Origin: SLLW01 sp964388615
Lineage (GTDB): Bacteria; Bacteroidota; Rhodothermia; Balneolales; Natronogracilivirgulaceae
Length of the DNA: 13,791 nucleotides
Direction of reading: 5' to 3'
NCBI GenBank assembly: GCA_964388615.1
Contig: CAYMBG010000075.1
Coordinates: 1-13,791, forward strand
Under the pieces are notes generated by a model, which searched no databases, was not told the origin of the DNA, and saw nothing but the letters and a program-made list of their open reading frames with translations. Numbering within the stretch: position 1 is the stretch's first letter; each line of letters opens with the position of its first letter. This document shows positions 1 to 7,287 of the stretch, one piece after another. The position numbers were made by a program, and so were the translations under genes.

Positions 1-110
1 TAGCCGGTTTGATGATGGAAAAATATTTTCACGGGGAGATCCTGCGAAACTGGGTTTATAATTACGTAAAAAACTTTGAACCGGAGCAGGATGAAGATGA
101 TGATGAGTAG
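1..110 (+). CDS. mrdA: Penicillin-binding protein 2 (peptidoglycan transpeptidase), C-terminal end only
   Basis: Only the last 35 complete codons are in the window, with the reading frame beginning at base 3 and a TAG stop at 108-110. The peptide begins AGLMMEKYFHGEI and ends in an acidic tail (EPEQDEDDDE). The AG-x-MMEKY stretch resembles the end of the transpeptidase domain of PBP2, where a short helix follows the last strand. PBP2 cross-links new peptidoglycan on the periplasmic side of the inner membrane and works as a complex with the SEDS polymerase RodA. The gene immediately downstream, 15 bp away, is rodA, which is the usual order (mrdA-mrdB), and this context carries most of the assignment. 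No catalytic motif (SxxK, SxN, KTG) is in the visible part. Another class B PBP such as FtsI is possible but less likely beside rodA. Confidence 0.72.
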   Translation, partial: AGLMMEKYFHGEILRNWVYNYVKNFEPEQDEDDDE

Positions 111-114
111 GAGG
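109..114 (+). promoter_or_regulatory. Strong Shine-Dalgarno of rodA overlapping the mrdA stop
   Basis: AGGAGG starts inside the TAG stop codon of the upstream gene and lies 11 bases before the rodA ATG at 126, with a T-rich spacer. It is the clearest ribosome binding site in the window and suggests translational coupling of rodA to the PBP2 gene. Most of the - strand genes here have no comparable site. Confidence 0.7.
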
Positions 115-125
115 TCGTTTTTTTA

Positions 126-1376
126 ATGGCTTGGTATAGACAGTTAGACTGGTTGTTGCTAATCTGTTGGGTACTGCTGTTTACCGCAGGACTGGTAGCT
201 ATTTACAGCGCTACCCTGGGACCAGTATCCCAATTTCTTCCGGAATATATCCAGAACAATTTTTTCAATCAGATTGTATGGATTGTCATATCAATGATTG
301 TACTGGTATCCATTCAGTTCATCAGTCCCAGAACCTTTCAGCATATCTCCTACATCCTCTATGTTATTTGCCTTATTCTTGCTATTGCCACCATCATCTG
401 GGGTGTGGAGGCCGGTGGTGCGAAGCGTTGGCTGGTAATCGGCGGTATACGTTTTCAAATTAGTGAGATGCTGAAACTGGCCACGATACTTGTTGTTGCA
501 AACTACCTGACCAGCAGAAGGGATATCACCACCGAACATATTGGTTCCGCATTGATCGCGGTCTTGTTAATGATCATCCCAGGCATCGTGATCATCCTCC
601 AAAATGACACAGGAACCGCATTAGTTCTTTTGTCCATTATACCGGTGATGCTGTTTTGGTCCGGCCTTCCTTATGGCATATCTCTGTTTTTGATATCTCC
701 CGCAATCATTGCCTATGCATCGATATTTGACTGGAAATACGGGGTGTTGGTCACCATTATACTCTCCATTGCCATATTCTTTATTCAAAAAAGAGTATGG
801 CTTACGAGCGCCGCATTTACAGTGGGCATTCTTACCATCACAGTTGTCCAGATAGCCCTCTACCAGATACTCAGACCTCATCAACAGGCCCGGATTGAAG
901 CGTTCATCAATCCCTCTCTGGACCCTCAGGGAGCCGGCTGGAACGTCTTGCAGGCAAAAACAGCCATTGGATCAGGCGGGCTTTGGGGAAAAGGGTTTTT
1001 GGAGGGTACGCAGACACAGCTTCGCTTTCTGCCGGAACAATGGACCGATTTCATTTTCCCCGTTATAGCGGAAGAGTTTGGATTTATAGGTGCCGGAGCC
1101 GTCTTGCTGATTTTCGCCGTGATACTCCTGCGGCTTTTGAACATAGCCGGAGAACACAAAAACCCTTTCGCACAGTTGGTGATTGTGGGCGTCACAACTA
1201 TCTTTTTTGTGCACCTTGTCATCAACCTGGGTAGTGCCATGGGCCTGTTGCCGGTGATCGGCTTACCCCTTCCCTTTATCAGCTATGGCGGGTCTGCCTT
1301 TCTCTCCTATACCATCATGCTTGCCATATGCCTGAACTTCGATTTCTACAAGCGTGAATTCAGCATATACTCCTGA
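126..1376 (+). CDS. rodA: RodA, SEDS-family peptidoglycan glycosyltransferase of the elongasome
   Basis: This 416-residue polytopic inner-membrane protein polymerises lipid II into glycan strands during cell elongation, together with PBP2. The sequence is almost entirely hydrophobic segments (about ten predicted membrane spans by eye). It carries the SEDS signatures: GAKRW near residues 98-102, the block GSGGLWGKGF at 282-291, FLPEQWTDFIF at 301-311 and PLPFISYGGS at 381-390. Asp308 in WTDF corresponds to the conserved, essential aspartate of RodA (Asp262 in E. coli, from memory). QTQLRFLPE before it distinguishes RodA from FtsW-type proteins. The length is somewhat above the roughly 370 residues of the E. 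coli enzyme, the extra being in the middle membrane region (about 180-250). The ATG at 126 has a strong Shine-Dalgarno. The gene follows mrdA by 15 bp and ends convergently with rnhB. Confidence 0.95.
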   Translation: MAWYRQLDWLLLICWVLLFTAGLVAIYSATLGPVSQFLPEYIQNNFFNQIVWIVISMIVLVSIQFISPRTFQHISYILYVICLILAIATIIWGVEAGGAKRWLVIGGIRFQISEMLKLATILVVANYLTSRRDITTEHIGSALIAVLLMIIPGIVIILQNDTGTALVLLSIIPVMLFWSGLPYGISLFLISPAIIAYASIFDWKYGVLVTIILSIAIFFIQKRVWLTSAAFTVGILTITVVQIALYQILRPHQQARIEAFINPSLDPQGAGWNVLQAKTAIGSGGLWGKGFLEGTQTQLRFLPEQWTDFIFPVIAEEFGFIGAGAVLLIFAVILLRLLNIAGEHKNPFAQLVIVGVTTIFFVHLVINLGSAMGLLPVIGLPLPFISYGGSAFLSYTIMLAICLNFDFYKREFSIYS

Positions 1377-1393
1377 GCTTATCGTATCGGTAA

Positions 1394-1411
1394 AATGGAG
1401 GAGATTCCATT
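1394..1411 (-). terminator. Weak hairpin between convergent rodA and rnhB
   Basis: AATGGA (1394-1399) and TCCATT (1406-1411) can form a 6-bp stem around a 6-base loop in the 50-bp gap between the two convergent stop codons. Read on the - strand, the stem runs into a short T stretch (TTTTA), so it could help end the rnhB transcript. It has few G-C pairs and no long U tract, so it is a marginal terminator at best. Confidence 0.3.
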
Positions 1412-1426
1412 CCCGAATGTTAAAAA

Positions 1427-2077
1427 TCACTGTCGCTTATAGGGCTGTGATGTTCTGAGCCGGAATGAAGTCCGATGATGAGGCGTATACCCATAGTTTT
1501 CCAATGCCTCATAATGCTTCACCGTGGGATAACCCACATTCTGATCCCATCCAAATTCGGGGTAATCAGGGTGCAGTCTTCGCATTAGCTCGTCCCGATG
1601 GACCTTCGCCAGTATGGAAGCCGCACCAATCGTCGCGCTTCGATCATCTCCCTTCACAACAGTCTGTGATCTGATGAGCATGCCCTCAATCCCTTTGTTG
1701 CCATCAATGAGTAGAAAGTCAGGTTCCGGGGTAGTCTGACCAACACACTTGGACATTGCCATAAGGGAAGCTTTCAAAATATTCCGTTTGTCGATCTCTG
1801 CGGGCTCACAGGATGCCACCGTCCAAAATATCGCATGCTCTTGAATTTGCTTTGCAATTTCAACCCTTTCGGATGCACGAAGCTTCTTACTGTCGGCAAT
1901 ACGGGGAATGCGGTGTTGTTGCGCCGGATCAAGAATTACTCCGGCCGCTACAACGGGTCCGGCCAGGCAACCTCTGCCAACTTCGTCAAGACCCATAACC
2001 CGTATAAATCCCTCGTTCCAGAGCTTGTTTTCAAGCTCGTAAGAGTCTTTTTTAGATGATGGAGCCAGTACAGACAA
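1427..2077 (-). CDS. rnhB: Ribonuclease HII
   Basis: RNase HII cuts RNA embedded in DNA duplexes, including single ribonucleotides, and thereby starts ribonucleotide excision repair in the cytoplasm. The 216-residue protein shows the family's motifs in order: LDEVGRGCLAGPV at 30-42 with metal ligands Asp31 and Glu32, ADSKKL at 61-66, LLIDGN with Asp125, KGDD at 142-145, ASILAKVHRD at 153-162, and GYPTVKHYEAL at 182-192 with Tyr183, the residue expected to sense the RNA-DNA junction. HHRTSF closes the domain. The start codon is TTG (2075-2077), with GGGAG nine bases upstream. The only nearby in-frame ATG (residue 28) would begin right at the catalytic motif and is too late. It is last in the - strand run, 28 bp after a skp gene, so it is probably co-transcribed with the envelope genes although unrelated in function. 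Confidence 0.95.
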   Translation of the reverse strand: MSVLAPSSKKDSYELENKLWNEGFIRVMGLDEVGRGCLAGPVVAAGVILDPAQQHRIPRIADSKKLRASERVEIAKQIQEHAIFWTVASCEPAEIDKRNILKASLMAMSKCVGQTTPEPDFLLIDGNKGIEGMLIRSQTVVKGDDRSATIGAASILAKVHRDELMRRLHPDYPEFGWDQNVGYPTVKHYEALENYGYTPHHRTSFRLRTSQPYKRQ

Positions 2078-2086
2078 AGAGTGCGT

Positions 2087-2091
2087 CTCCC
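2087..2091 (-). promoter_or_regulatory. Shine-Dalgarno supporting the TTG start of rnhB
   Basis: On the - strand GGGAG lies nine bases before the TTG codon at 2075-2077. It favours this TTG as the true start of rnhB, because the first internal ATG would remove the sequence before the catalytic DE pair. Confidence 0.5.
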
Positions 2092-2105
2092 GCTAACAGA
2101 ATGGC

Positions 2106-2657
2106 CTACATGAGATCCAAACGTTCCATCACCTCGTTTGTGATATCATTATTCTGCTGTGCCTCTTCTGAAGCGTAGAGAATAATGAAATCCCCGTCGT
2201 TGGTCATGGTATTGAGCACATAAGTAAAATTACGCTCGGTGGCAACGGAGTCGATTGCACCCTGGATTTCATCCAATAAGGGTTCCAGAAGGCTCATTTG
2301 ACGCTCCTGAACCTCTTGTTGAAAATTCTGTTGAAACTCCTGAAGCTCCAGGTTTAGCTGTGCAAGCCGCTCCTCCTCCTGGCGTTTCGCTTCATCGGAA
2401 ATGACCGCCATTTTTTGCTGGTATTCCTCTACTTCCTGACGGAAGGTAGCCTCTTTTTCCGCAAACTCTTCCCGTTTTCGTTCTACAAAATTTTGAAGCC
2501 TCCGCTCTATGGCCGCCATTTCAGGCATGCTTCTCATGATAGTCTGGGGATCGACATAGCCGATTGACATTTCATCCTGAGCTTGTGCGGATTTCAAGGG
2601 TAAAGCACCAAAAGCCAGGAGAAAAATAAATCCGAAAATGATAAATGCTTTTTTCAT
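2106..2657 (-). CDS. Skp/OmpH-family periplasmic chaperone, paralogue 1 (distal copy)
   Basis: Skp is a periplasmic trimeric holdase that carries unfolded outer-membrane proteins from the Sec translocon towards the BAM complex. This 183-residue protein has a clear type I signal peptide (residues 1-26, cleavage after SAQA). Next comes the short beta segment IGYVDPQTIM typical of the Skp trimerisation body, then a long charged, Gln/Glu-rich coiled coil (about 50-130) forming the tentacle. The C-terminal beta segment includes FTYVLNT and FIILYAS. Length and architecture match OmpH (PF03938). It is the third of three consecutive Skp genes after bamA and resembles the middle copy more than the one next to bamA. 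It starts 23 bp after that gene; AGGA lies only three bases before the ATG, too close for a good ribosome site. Family assignment is secure; specialisation among the three is unknown. Confidence 0.9.
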   Translation of the reverse strand: MKKAFIIFGFIFLLAFGALPLKSAQAQDEMSIGYVDPQTIMRSMPEMAAIERRLQNFVERKREEFAEKEATFRQEVEEYQQKMAVISDEAKRQEEERLAQLNLELQEFQQNFQQEVQERQMSLLEPLLDEIQGAIDSVATERNFTYVLNTMTNDGDFIILYASEEAQQNNDITNEVMERLDLM

Positions 2658-2680
2658 TGTTCCTGATAACTACGTTTGTG

Positions 2681-3205
2681 TTAGTTCAACATTCTGTTTA
2701 ATACTCTCTGTGTCAGGTTCAGCTCTTCTCTGCTGTCCGGGGAGATATGCAATAAAAGAACTTCGCCCTGACTCGTCGACTCATTCAGTACATAATCCAA
2801 TTCCATTTCTATGGCTATTGTTTCGATGACCGCATTCATCTCCTGCAGAACCGGGCTTAACAACTCCGATTGCCTTCTTTCCAGTTCCTGCTGGATTCTC
2901 ATTTGAAACTCTTCAAGCTCCTGTTCGAGTGTCTGAAGCTCTTGCTGACGGCGGCGGGTTTCCGCTTCTGAAAGGTCGGGAGCTTCTTGTTGAAACTCCG
3001 CCATCTTGTTTTGAAACTCGATAGACCTCTCCTCAAATTCAGCTTCCCTTTGGTCAAGGAATTGATTCAATTGCATTTCAATGGCTTCCCTTTCCGGCAA
3101 GTTATCAAGGACCTCCTGGGGATTCATATAGCCGACTTTTGGCTGCGCTAACACCGAAACAGTCAGTAAAAGTGTAAATAACAGGGTGATTACAAATGGT
3201 TTCAT
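2681..3205 (-). CDS. Skp/OmpH-family periplasmic chaperone, paralogue 2 (middle copy)
   Basis: A 174-residue Skp-like chaperone. The open frame extends 24 codons further upstream, but I place the start at the ATG at 3203-3205. That ATG begins a good signal peptide (MKPFVITLLF then LLLTVSVLA, cleavage before QPKVGY), while the upstream residues (positively charged, polar) would spoil it. After the signal come VGYMNPQEVLDNLPE, equivalent to the first beta segment and helix of Skp, a coiled coil rich in Glu, Gln and Arg from about 35 to 125, and a closing beta segment LDYVLNESTSQGEVLLLH. It aligns well by eye with paralogue 1 (shared GY-(V/M)-x-PQ, nLPE/sMPE, YVLN), suggesting a more recent duplication than the split from paralogue 3. 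The 115-bp gap before it holds a candidate promoter, so paralogues 2 and 1 and rnhB may also be expressed apart from bamA. Confidence 0.9.
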   Translation of the reverse strand: MKPFVITLLFTLLLTVSVLAQPKVGYMNPQEVLDNLPEREAIEMQLNQFLDQREAEFEERSIEFQNKMAEFQQEAPDLSEAETRRRQQELQTLEQELEEFQMRIQQELERRQSELLSPVLQEMNAVIETIAIEMELDYVLNESTSQGEVLLLHISPDSREELNLTQRVLNRMLN

Positions 3206-3227
3206 ATACAAAATTGTTTCATTATGG

Positions 3228-3273
3228 CAAATATATCGTTGTAAGATAAGACTTTTGTATCTGGTTTTGCAAA
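3228..3273 (-). promoter_or_regulatory. Candidate Bacteroidota-type promoter upstream of skp paralogue 2
   Basis: The Bacteroidota housekeeping promoter is TTTG around -33 and TAnnTTTG around -7, about 19-21 bases apart. On the - strand TTTG lies at 3273-3270 and TATCTTAC at 3248-3241 with 21 bases between, a partial match at the correct spacing. A perfect TAnnTTTG (TATATTTG) also lies at 3235-3228 but has no TTTG at the right distance. Either would start transcription shortly before the ATG at 3205. The match is by eye, the genome is AT-rich here, and chance is a real alternative. Confidence 0.35.
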
Positions 3274-3275
3274 AC
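3264..3275. repeat. 12-bp perfect palindrome GTTTTGCAAAAC
   Basis: The sequence GTTTTGCAAAAC reads the same on both strands and lies in the 115-bp gap between the first and second skp genes. It overlaps the candidate -33 TTTG element, a position where a dimeric regulator could act. No second copy was noticed in the window. It could equally be a chance feature of an AT-rich spacer. Confidence 0.4.
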
Positions 3276-3320
3276 AACTTAAGATTTTACGTTCAACCCG
3301 GGTAATAATTGTGTGGAATA

Positions 3321-3866
3321 TCATAAAGAGTCATCATCAAGAAAAATGCCAAGTTCTTGAAGAACATCTCTGCTGATATTGTAATCATCTTTTGAGTAGA
3401 GAAACGAGTAGTCACCGGACCGGTCGTAAACATGGTCATATCCTTCCCTGTCCGCAACAGTAACAACGGCCTCCAGTATTCGCTGTTGCAAAGGTTCCAG
3501 TAATTCCTGCTGCTGTCTGAAATAATCTCCATCGGGGCCGAACCGCTGTTCGATATAGCGTTCCCTTTCCCGGACTTTCTGATCAATTTCTTGTTGGCGT
3601 TGTCTTCTTACCTCTGGAGTAAACAGGATTTCTCGGGCTTCAAACTCCTGGCGAAGCTGTTCGATTTCAACCTGCATATTCTCAATATCCTCCCTCCACT
3701 CATTGGCAATAGACTCCAATCGCTGCTGAACGCCGGTATACTCCGGAATTTCATTCATAATCATGTCTGTGTCAACATACCCAATTTCATGTTGAGCAAA
3801 AACCTGAGTAGTTGCAACCGTTACCAGAGCAACTATCAGAAGCAGCAATGAGCGAACATATTTCAT
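3321..3866 (-). CDS. skp: Skp/OmpH-family periplasmic chaperone, paralogue 3 (proximal to bamA)
   Basis: A 181-residue Skp homologue directly after bamA. The likely start is the ATG at 3864-3866, two bases after the bamA TGA, although the frame could also open at an in-frame TTG two codons earlier that overlaps the stop. The signal peptide is residues 1-24 (cleavage after TTQVFA, before QHEIGY). It has the Skp opening segment EIGYVDTDMIMNEIPEY, a coiled coil with many Arg/Glu/Gln (about 40-140) and a C-terminal beta segment. It differs from the other two copies by an extra segment RFGPDGDYFRQQQELLEP before the last helix. From memory this GP(D/E)GD block is normal for Bacteroidota Skp proteins beside bamA, so this is probably the ancestral Skp. 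It ends in DDDSL rather than a beta segment. Tight coupling to bamA supports a role in delivering outer-membrane proteins to BamA. Confidence 0.92.
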   Translation of the reverse strand: MKYVRSLLLLIVALVTVATTQVFAQHEIGYVDTDMIMNEIPEYTGVQQRLESIANEWREDIENMQVEIEQLRQEFEAREILFTPEVRRQRQQEIDQKVRERERYIEQRFGPDGDYFRQQQELLEPLQQRILEAVVTVADREGYDHVYDRSGDYSFLYSKDDYNISRDVLQELGIFLDDDSL

Positions 3867-3868
3867 TA

Positions 3869-6379
3869 TCAAAACGGTGCTCCGATGTTAAAGAGAAACT
3901 GCCATTCACCGGCCTCCACTCCAGGTGCTTGAAGGCCGTCAAACCTATAGCCATAGCTCAAGTCAACCAGGCCCAGGATAGGCATGAAAATCCGTGCCCC
4001 GAAACCGGCAGCACGTTTGACATCAAACGGATCGTAATCTTTGTATCCCAGATAAGCATTCCCGGCTTCGATAAAACTATAGGGAATCAACTGGATTTGA
4101 TCTGTAGTGACCAGCGAATACCTGAGCTCTGCCGAATATTTATTGTATACGGTACCGCCAACCTCCTGGCCATCCTGATAGGGAGATATGGATCCTTCAA
4201 AACCACCGGGATACCCTTTCATATCGATGTTATCTCTGGTAAATACTTGTTGTTGCTGCAATGCGGTTCCACCCAGATAAAAACGCTGGAACTGGCTGCG
4301 GTTCGAATCCCCAAACCAGCTCATGTATCCATGCTCTGCTGTGTAACTGGAAACCAGGTCACCTATGATGGGAATATGGTATTGATAGGACATACCTGTT
4401 TTAAAATATTGTGAAAATCCCGGTATAGGTGGTGCTGCCTCAAAACTGATGGAGAGATTGGATCCGCTTCTTGGCGAGAGCGGATTGTCAACCGAGTTTC
4501 GCTGAATCTCCTGCTGTATGGATAAAATACTTGCCTGACCTCCAAGCATATCCACATAACCGGCCACATCGAAATACTGATAGCGTAATCGGGTTATATG
4601 CCTGAAATAATCATCGGGCCAGCTCAGCCGTCTTCCGTAGGAGACCGATCCCGAAAACATCTCCTGGCGGGCACCTGATTGGGAAAACATCCCTGTTCTA
4701 CCCGAGCCACTAAACAGGCTGTAGGACATATTAATACCGAATGAATTGGGACGCCCCAAAAACCATGGCTCCTGAAAACCAAAACTAAAGTTCTGATATC
4801 CTCCGCCGGTCACCTGAACGCCCAGCGTCAACTGCTGGCCATCCCCACTGGGCAATGGACGCCATGCCTCGGAATTAAAAACATTCCCTATGGAGAAGTT
4901 ATTAAAATTCACACGAGCCGAGAGAATCAATCCGAACTGGCGTCCGCCATAACCACCGGAAAACTCAAAATTGTCCGTACTCTGTGACTCATCCAGCAAA
5001 TAAAAAATATCCACCTCTTTCTGCTCATAATCCACATCCAGGTCAGGTTGTATCGTTTCCGGATTGAAATATCCCAATTGGGACAACTCCCGAATTGAGC
5101 GCATGATGGCCGAGCGGCTATAACGGGAACCGGGAAGGTTTCTCAGATTCCGGCGTACCACATTGTCGTGCGTTTTGGTGTTTCCGGAAAACTCGACCCG
5201 ACGTATAGATGCAATTTCATCTTCGACAATAAACAACGAAATATCCACCGAGTCACCTTCAACATTGTTGAATTCCGGCTGAACATTAAAGAACAGATAA
5301 CCGACATCATTATACATACTGGTCACATCGGTATTGTCCCGGTTCATACGGAGGTTTTCCTCGAACATTTGCTCGTTAAACACATCGCCGGTTTGCATAT
5401 CCAGTGCCTGGGTAAGCTCCTCATCCTCGTAAACGGTATTACCCTCCCACTCAATATTCCGGAGACGGTACTGCGGCCCCTCCTCGATATTTACATGTAC
5501 ACCGATCGCCTCTTTGTCCCGTCTTCGTGTGTAAACATAAACCGAATCATCCAAAATACGGGCATCCATGAAACCATTCTGGCGATAGTAGTCAAGCAAC
5601 TCCTCCTTGCCCTCTTCAAACTCTTCCTGGCTGAAAGTCTGCTTGGTAAAAATTTTATACCATCGATCCCGGGAAACATCTCCTAAATTACCACGCAATC
5701 TACGATCGGAAAACGATTCATTGCCCTCAAATTCGATAGTCCGGATCTGAATACGTTCCCCCCTGTCGATATCGAACAACAAGGACACACGATTGCGCAG
5801 CGTATCGGTTTCGGTTATCACCACATCCACCTGGGTATTGCGGTATCCCTCTTCCCTGTAATAGCGTTTGATGGTATTAACCGACTGCTCCTTGGACGCA
5901 TCGGTAACAGCAAAGCCGGTAGTCAGCGGCAGCATATCCCGTAAATCACGCCGATGTGACCTCCGGGCTCCCTCAAAGCTGTACTCTTCAAGCCGAGGTT
6001 GTTCCGTAACTTCGATCTCCAGGATTACCGCATCCAGCTCGACCTCTTGCTTGTATATTTTTACATCGGAAAAAAGGCCTGTGTTATAAAGACGGCGAAT
6101 GGCCTCGGGAATGGCCTCACCCGGTATACGGATATTGGAACCGACATCAAGATTACTCGTCGCGATGATGAAGGTCTCGCTGTAGAATTGGCTTCCGGTT
6201 GCCGTAACATCCAGCACTTCGTAAAGTCTGGGTTGAGCCTCCAGAGGGTTCGTGGGTTTGAACCCGTTGTTATCCGTTTCGACGGCAGGAGCAAACTGAG
6301 CCGATAGCGGGCTGTTTGCAAGAAACAGAAAGAGTAAGGTGGAGGTAAATATTATGAGATTTTTCAAGCTATAAAACAC
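3869..6379 (-). CDS. bamA: BamA, outer-membrane protein assembly factor (POTRA repeats plus Omp85 barrel)
   Basis: BamA is the core of the BAM complex, which folds and inserts beta-barrel proteins into the outer membrane. The 836-residue protein has a signal peptide (residues 1-27, cleavage after SPLSA). Five POTRA domains follow, by eye at about 51-126, 127-206, 207-301, 302-388 and 389-465; good markers are IEFEGN at 215-220, IEWEGN at 309-314 and VEFSGN at 395-400. The Omp85 16-strand barrel runs from about 468 to the end. The lid-loop motif of the family (VRGF/Y) appears as MKGYPGG near 720-726, and the protein ends in a beta signal with terminal Phe (FLFNIGAPF). The start is GTG (6377-6379), with a possible TTG four codons later beginning MKNLIIF; neither has a Shine-Dalgarno, and upstream ATGs run into stops. 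It lies 45 bp after uppS and two bases before a skp. Confidence 0.96.
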   Translation of the reverse strand: MFYSLKNLIIFTSTLLFLFLANSPLSAQFAPAVETDNNGFKPTNPLEAQPRLYEVLDVTATGSQFYSETFIIATSNLDVGSNIRIPGEAIPEAIRRLYNTGLFSDVKIYKQEVELDAVILEIEVTEQPRLEEYSFEGARRSHRRDLRDMLPLTTGFAVTDASKEQSVNTIKRYYREEGYRNTQVDVVITETDTLRNRVSLLFDIDRGERIQIRTIEFEGNESFSDRRLRGNLGDVSRDRWYKIFTKQTFSQEEFEEGKEELLDYYRQNGFMDARILDDSVYVYTRRRDKEAIGVHVNIEEGPQYRLRNIEWEGNTVYEDEELTQALDMQTGDVFNEQMFEENLRMNRDNTDVTSMYNDVGYLFFNVQPEFNNVEGDSVDISLFIVEDEIASIRRVEFSGNTKTHDNVVRRNLRNLPGSRYSRSAIMRSIRELSQLGYFNPETIQPDLDVDYEQKEVDIFYLLDESQSTDNFEFSGGYGGRQFGLILSARVNFNNFSIGNVFNSEAWRPLPSGDGQQLTLGVQVTGGGYQNFSFGFQEPWFLGRPNSFGINMSYSLFSGSGRTGMFSQSGARQEMFSGSVSYGRRLSWPDDYFRHITRLRYQYFDVAGYVDMLGGQASILSIQQEIQRNSVDNPLSPRSGSNLSISFEAAPPIPGFSQYFKTGMSYQYHIPIIGDLVSSYTAEHGYMSWFGDSNRSQFQRFYLGGTALQQQQVFTRDNIDMKGYPGGFEGSISPYQDGQEVGGTVYNKYSAELRYSLVTTDQIQLIPYSFIEAGNAYLGYKDYDPFDVKRAAGFGARIFMPILGLVDLSYGYRFDGLQAPGVEAGEWQFLFNIGAPF

Positions 6380-6424
6380 AGTTAAGAAACAACATTTAAG
6401 TAAAACATTACAGAGGTACAGACA

Positions 6425-7270
6425 TTACCGTAAAGCAACCGAAGCCTCTTCCATATCCATTGATTTTGAGATTTTCCCAAATCGACGATCACGTTTTTGG
6501 AATGATTCAATAGCCTTATACAGTTCATCCCTGCGAAAATCCGGCCAATAGGTGTCGGTCACATAGAACTCGGAATAAGCGGATTGCCAGAGCAGGAAAT
6601 TGCTCAACCGGAATTCGCCGCTGGTCCGGACAATCAGATCCGGATCGGGCTTATCCGCCGTTGTCAGGTGTTGATTGATTATTTCGTCCGTGACTTCGGT
6701 AGCATCCAAAATGCCGTTTCTCACCTTTTCCGAGATGGCAGAAACAGCTTGACGAATATCCCATCGGCCAGAGTAGCTTAAAGCCAGACACAGTTCCATT
6801 CGGTCATTATCGGCTGTACGTTCCATGGCATCTTCGAGTTCACGACGGCAGGAGTATGGAAGACGTTCGGTATCCCCGATGGTGGTCAGCCGGATATTGT
6901 TTTCATTCAGTTTCCGGGTCTCCTCACGAAGGGATTGAACCAACAACTTCATCAACGCGCTGATCTCGTTCTTGGGTCGTCCCCAATTTTCTGTGGAAAA
7001 AGCGTAGAGCGTCAGGTGACGGACTCCGAGCTGGGCGCACGCTTCCGTGGTATCCCGTACCGAATCCACACCGGCTTTGTGACCAAATATCCGCATACTT
7101 CCCCTGTTTTTCGCCCATCGTCCGTTACCATCCATAATAACAGCGATGTGCTCGGGAATAGCACCGTTTTGCTGCAAAGCAGACTGTTTTCTTTGGTCTT
7201 CTTCCGAAATATTATTTTTTGAAGGGCCTGCGGTATTCAAGAAAATAGTGTTTAGGTGATTGTTTACCAT
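6425..7270 (-). CDS. uppS: Isoprenyl transferase / undecaprenyl diphosphate synthase (cis-prenyltransferase)
   Basis: This enzyme extends farnesyl diphosphate with isopentenyl diphosphate to the C55 lipid carrier needed for peptidoglycan and O-antigen synthesis. It acts at the cytoplasmic side of the inner membrane. The family motifs are all present: HIAVIMDGNGRWAKNRG at 41-57 with catalytic Asp47, a Phe/Ser/Glu-Asn-W region (AFSTENWGRP), the FLLWQSAYSEFY block after RTSGEFRLSN, and YWPDF near the C-terminus. At 281 residues it exceeds the usual 230-260, because about 35 polar residues precede the first motif. The ATG at 7268-7270 lacks a Shine-Dalgarno, and an in-frame TTG at codon 32 would give a normal-length N-terminus, so the extension may not be real. 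It follows ribH by 17 bp and precedes bamA, a uppS-bamA-skp order common in Bacteroidota. Confidence 0.95.
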   Translation of the reverse strand: MVNNHLNTIFLNTAGPSKNNISEEDQRKQSALQQNGAIPEHIAVIMDGNGRWAKNRGSMRIFGHKAGVDSVRDTTEACAQLGVRHLTLYAFSTENWGRPKNEISALMKLLVQSLREETRKLNENNIRLTTIGDTERLPYSCRRELEDAMERTADNDRMELCLALSYSGRWDIRQAVSAISEKVRNGILDATEVTDEIINQHLTTADKPDPDLIVRTSGEFRLSNFLLWQSAYSEFYVTDTYWPDFRRDELYKAIESFQKRDRRFGKISKSMDMEEASVALR

Positions 7271-7287
7271 TTAATGAGCCAACAAGA

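Noticed and set aside
92..107. GAT/GAA-rich run resembling a microsatellite
   Set aside because: It encodes the acidic C-terminal tail of the PBP2 fragment (DEDDDE) and is too short to treat as a repeat array.
3206..3277. Upstream extension of the second skp frame by 24 codons
   Set aside because: The extra residues would place a charged, polar stretch before a good signal peptide, and they cover the candidate promoter. The ATG at 3203-3205 is much better.
3812..4414. 200-codon open frame on the + strand
   Set aside because: It is antisense to the barrel-encoding part of bamA, whose protein is unmistakable. The frame shows no recognisable domain and is a shadow of bamA codon usage.
5168..5686. 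172-codon open frame on the + strand
   Set aside because: Antisense to the POTRA-encoding part of bamA, no start signal and no family resemblance; it is a chance frame.
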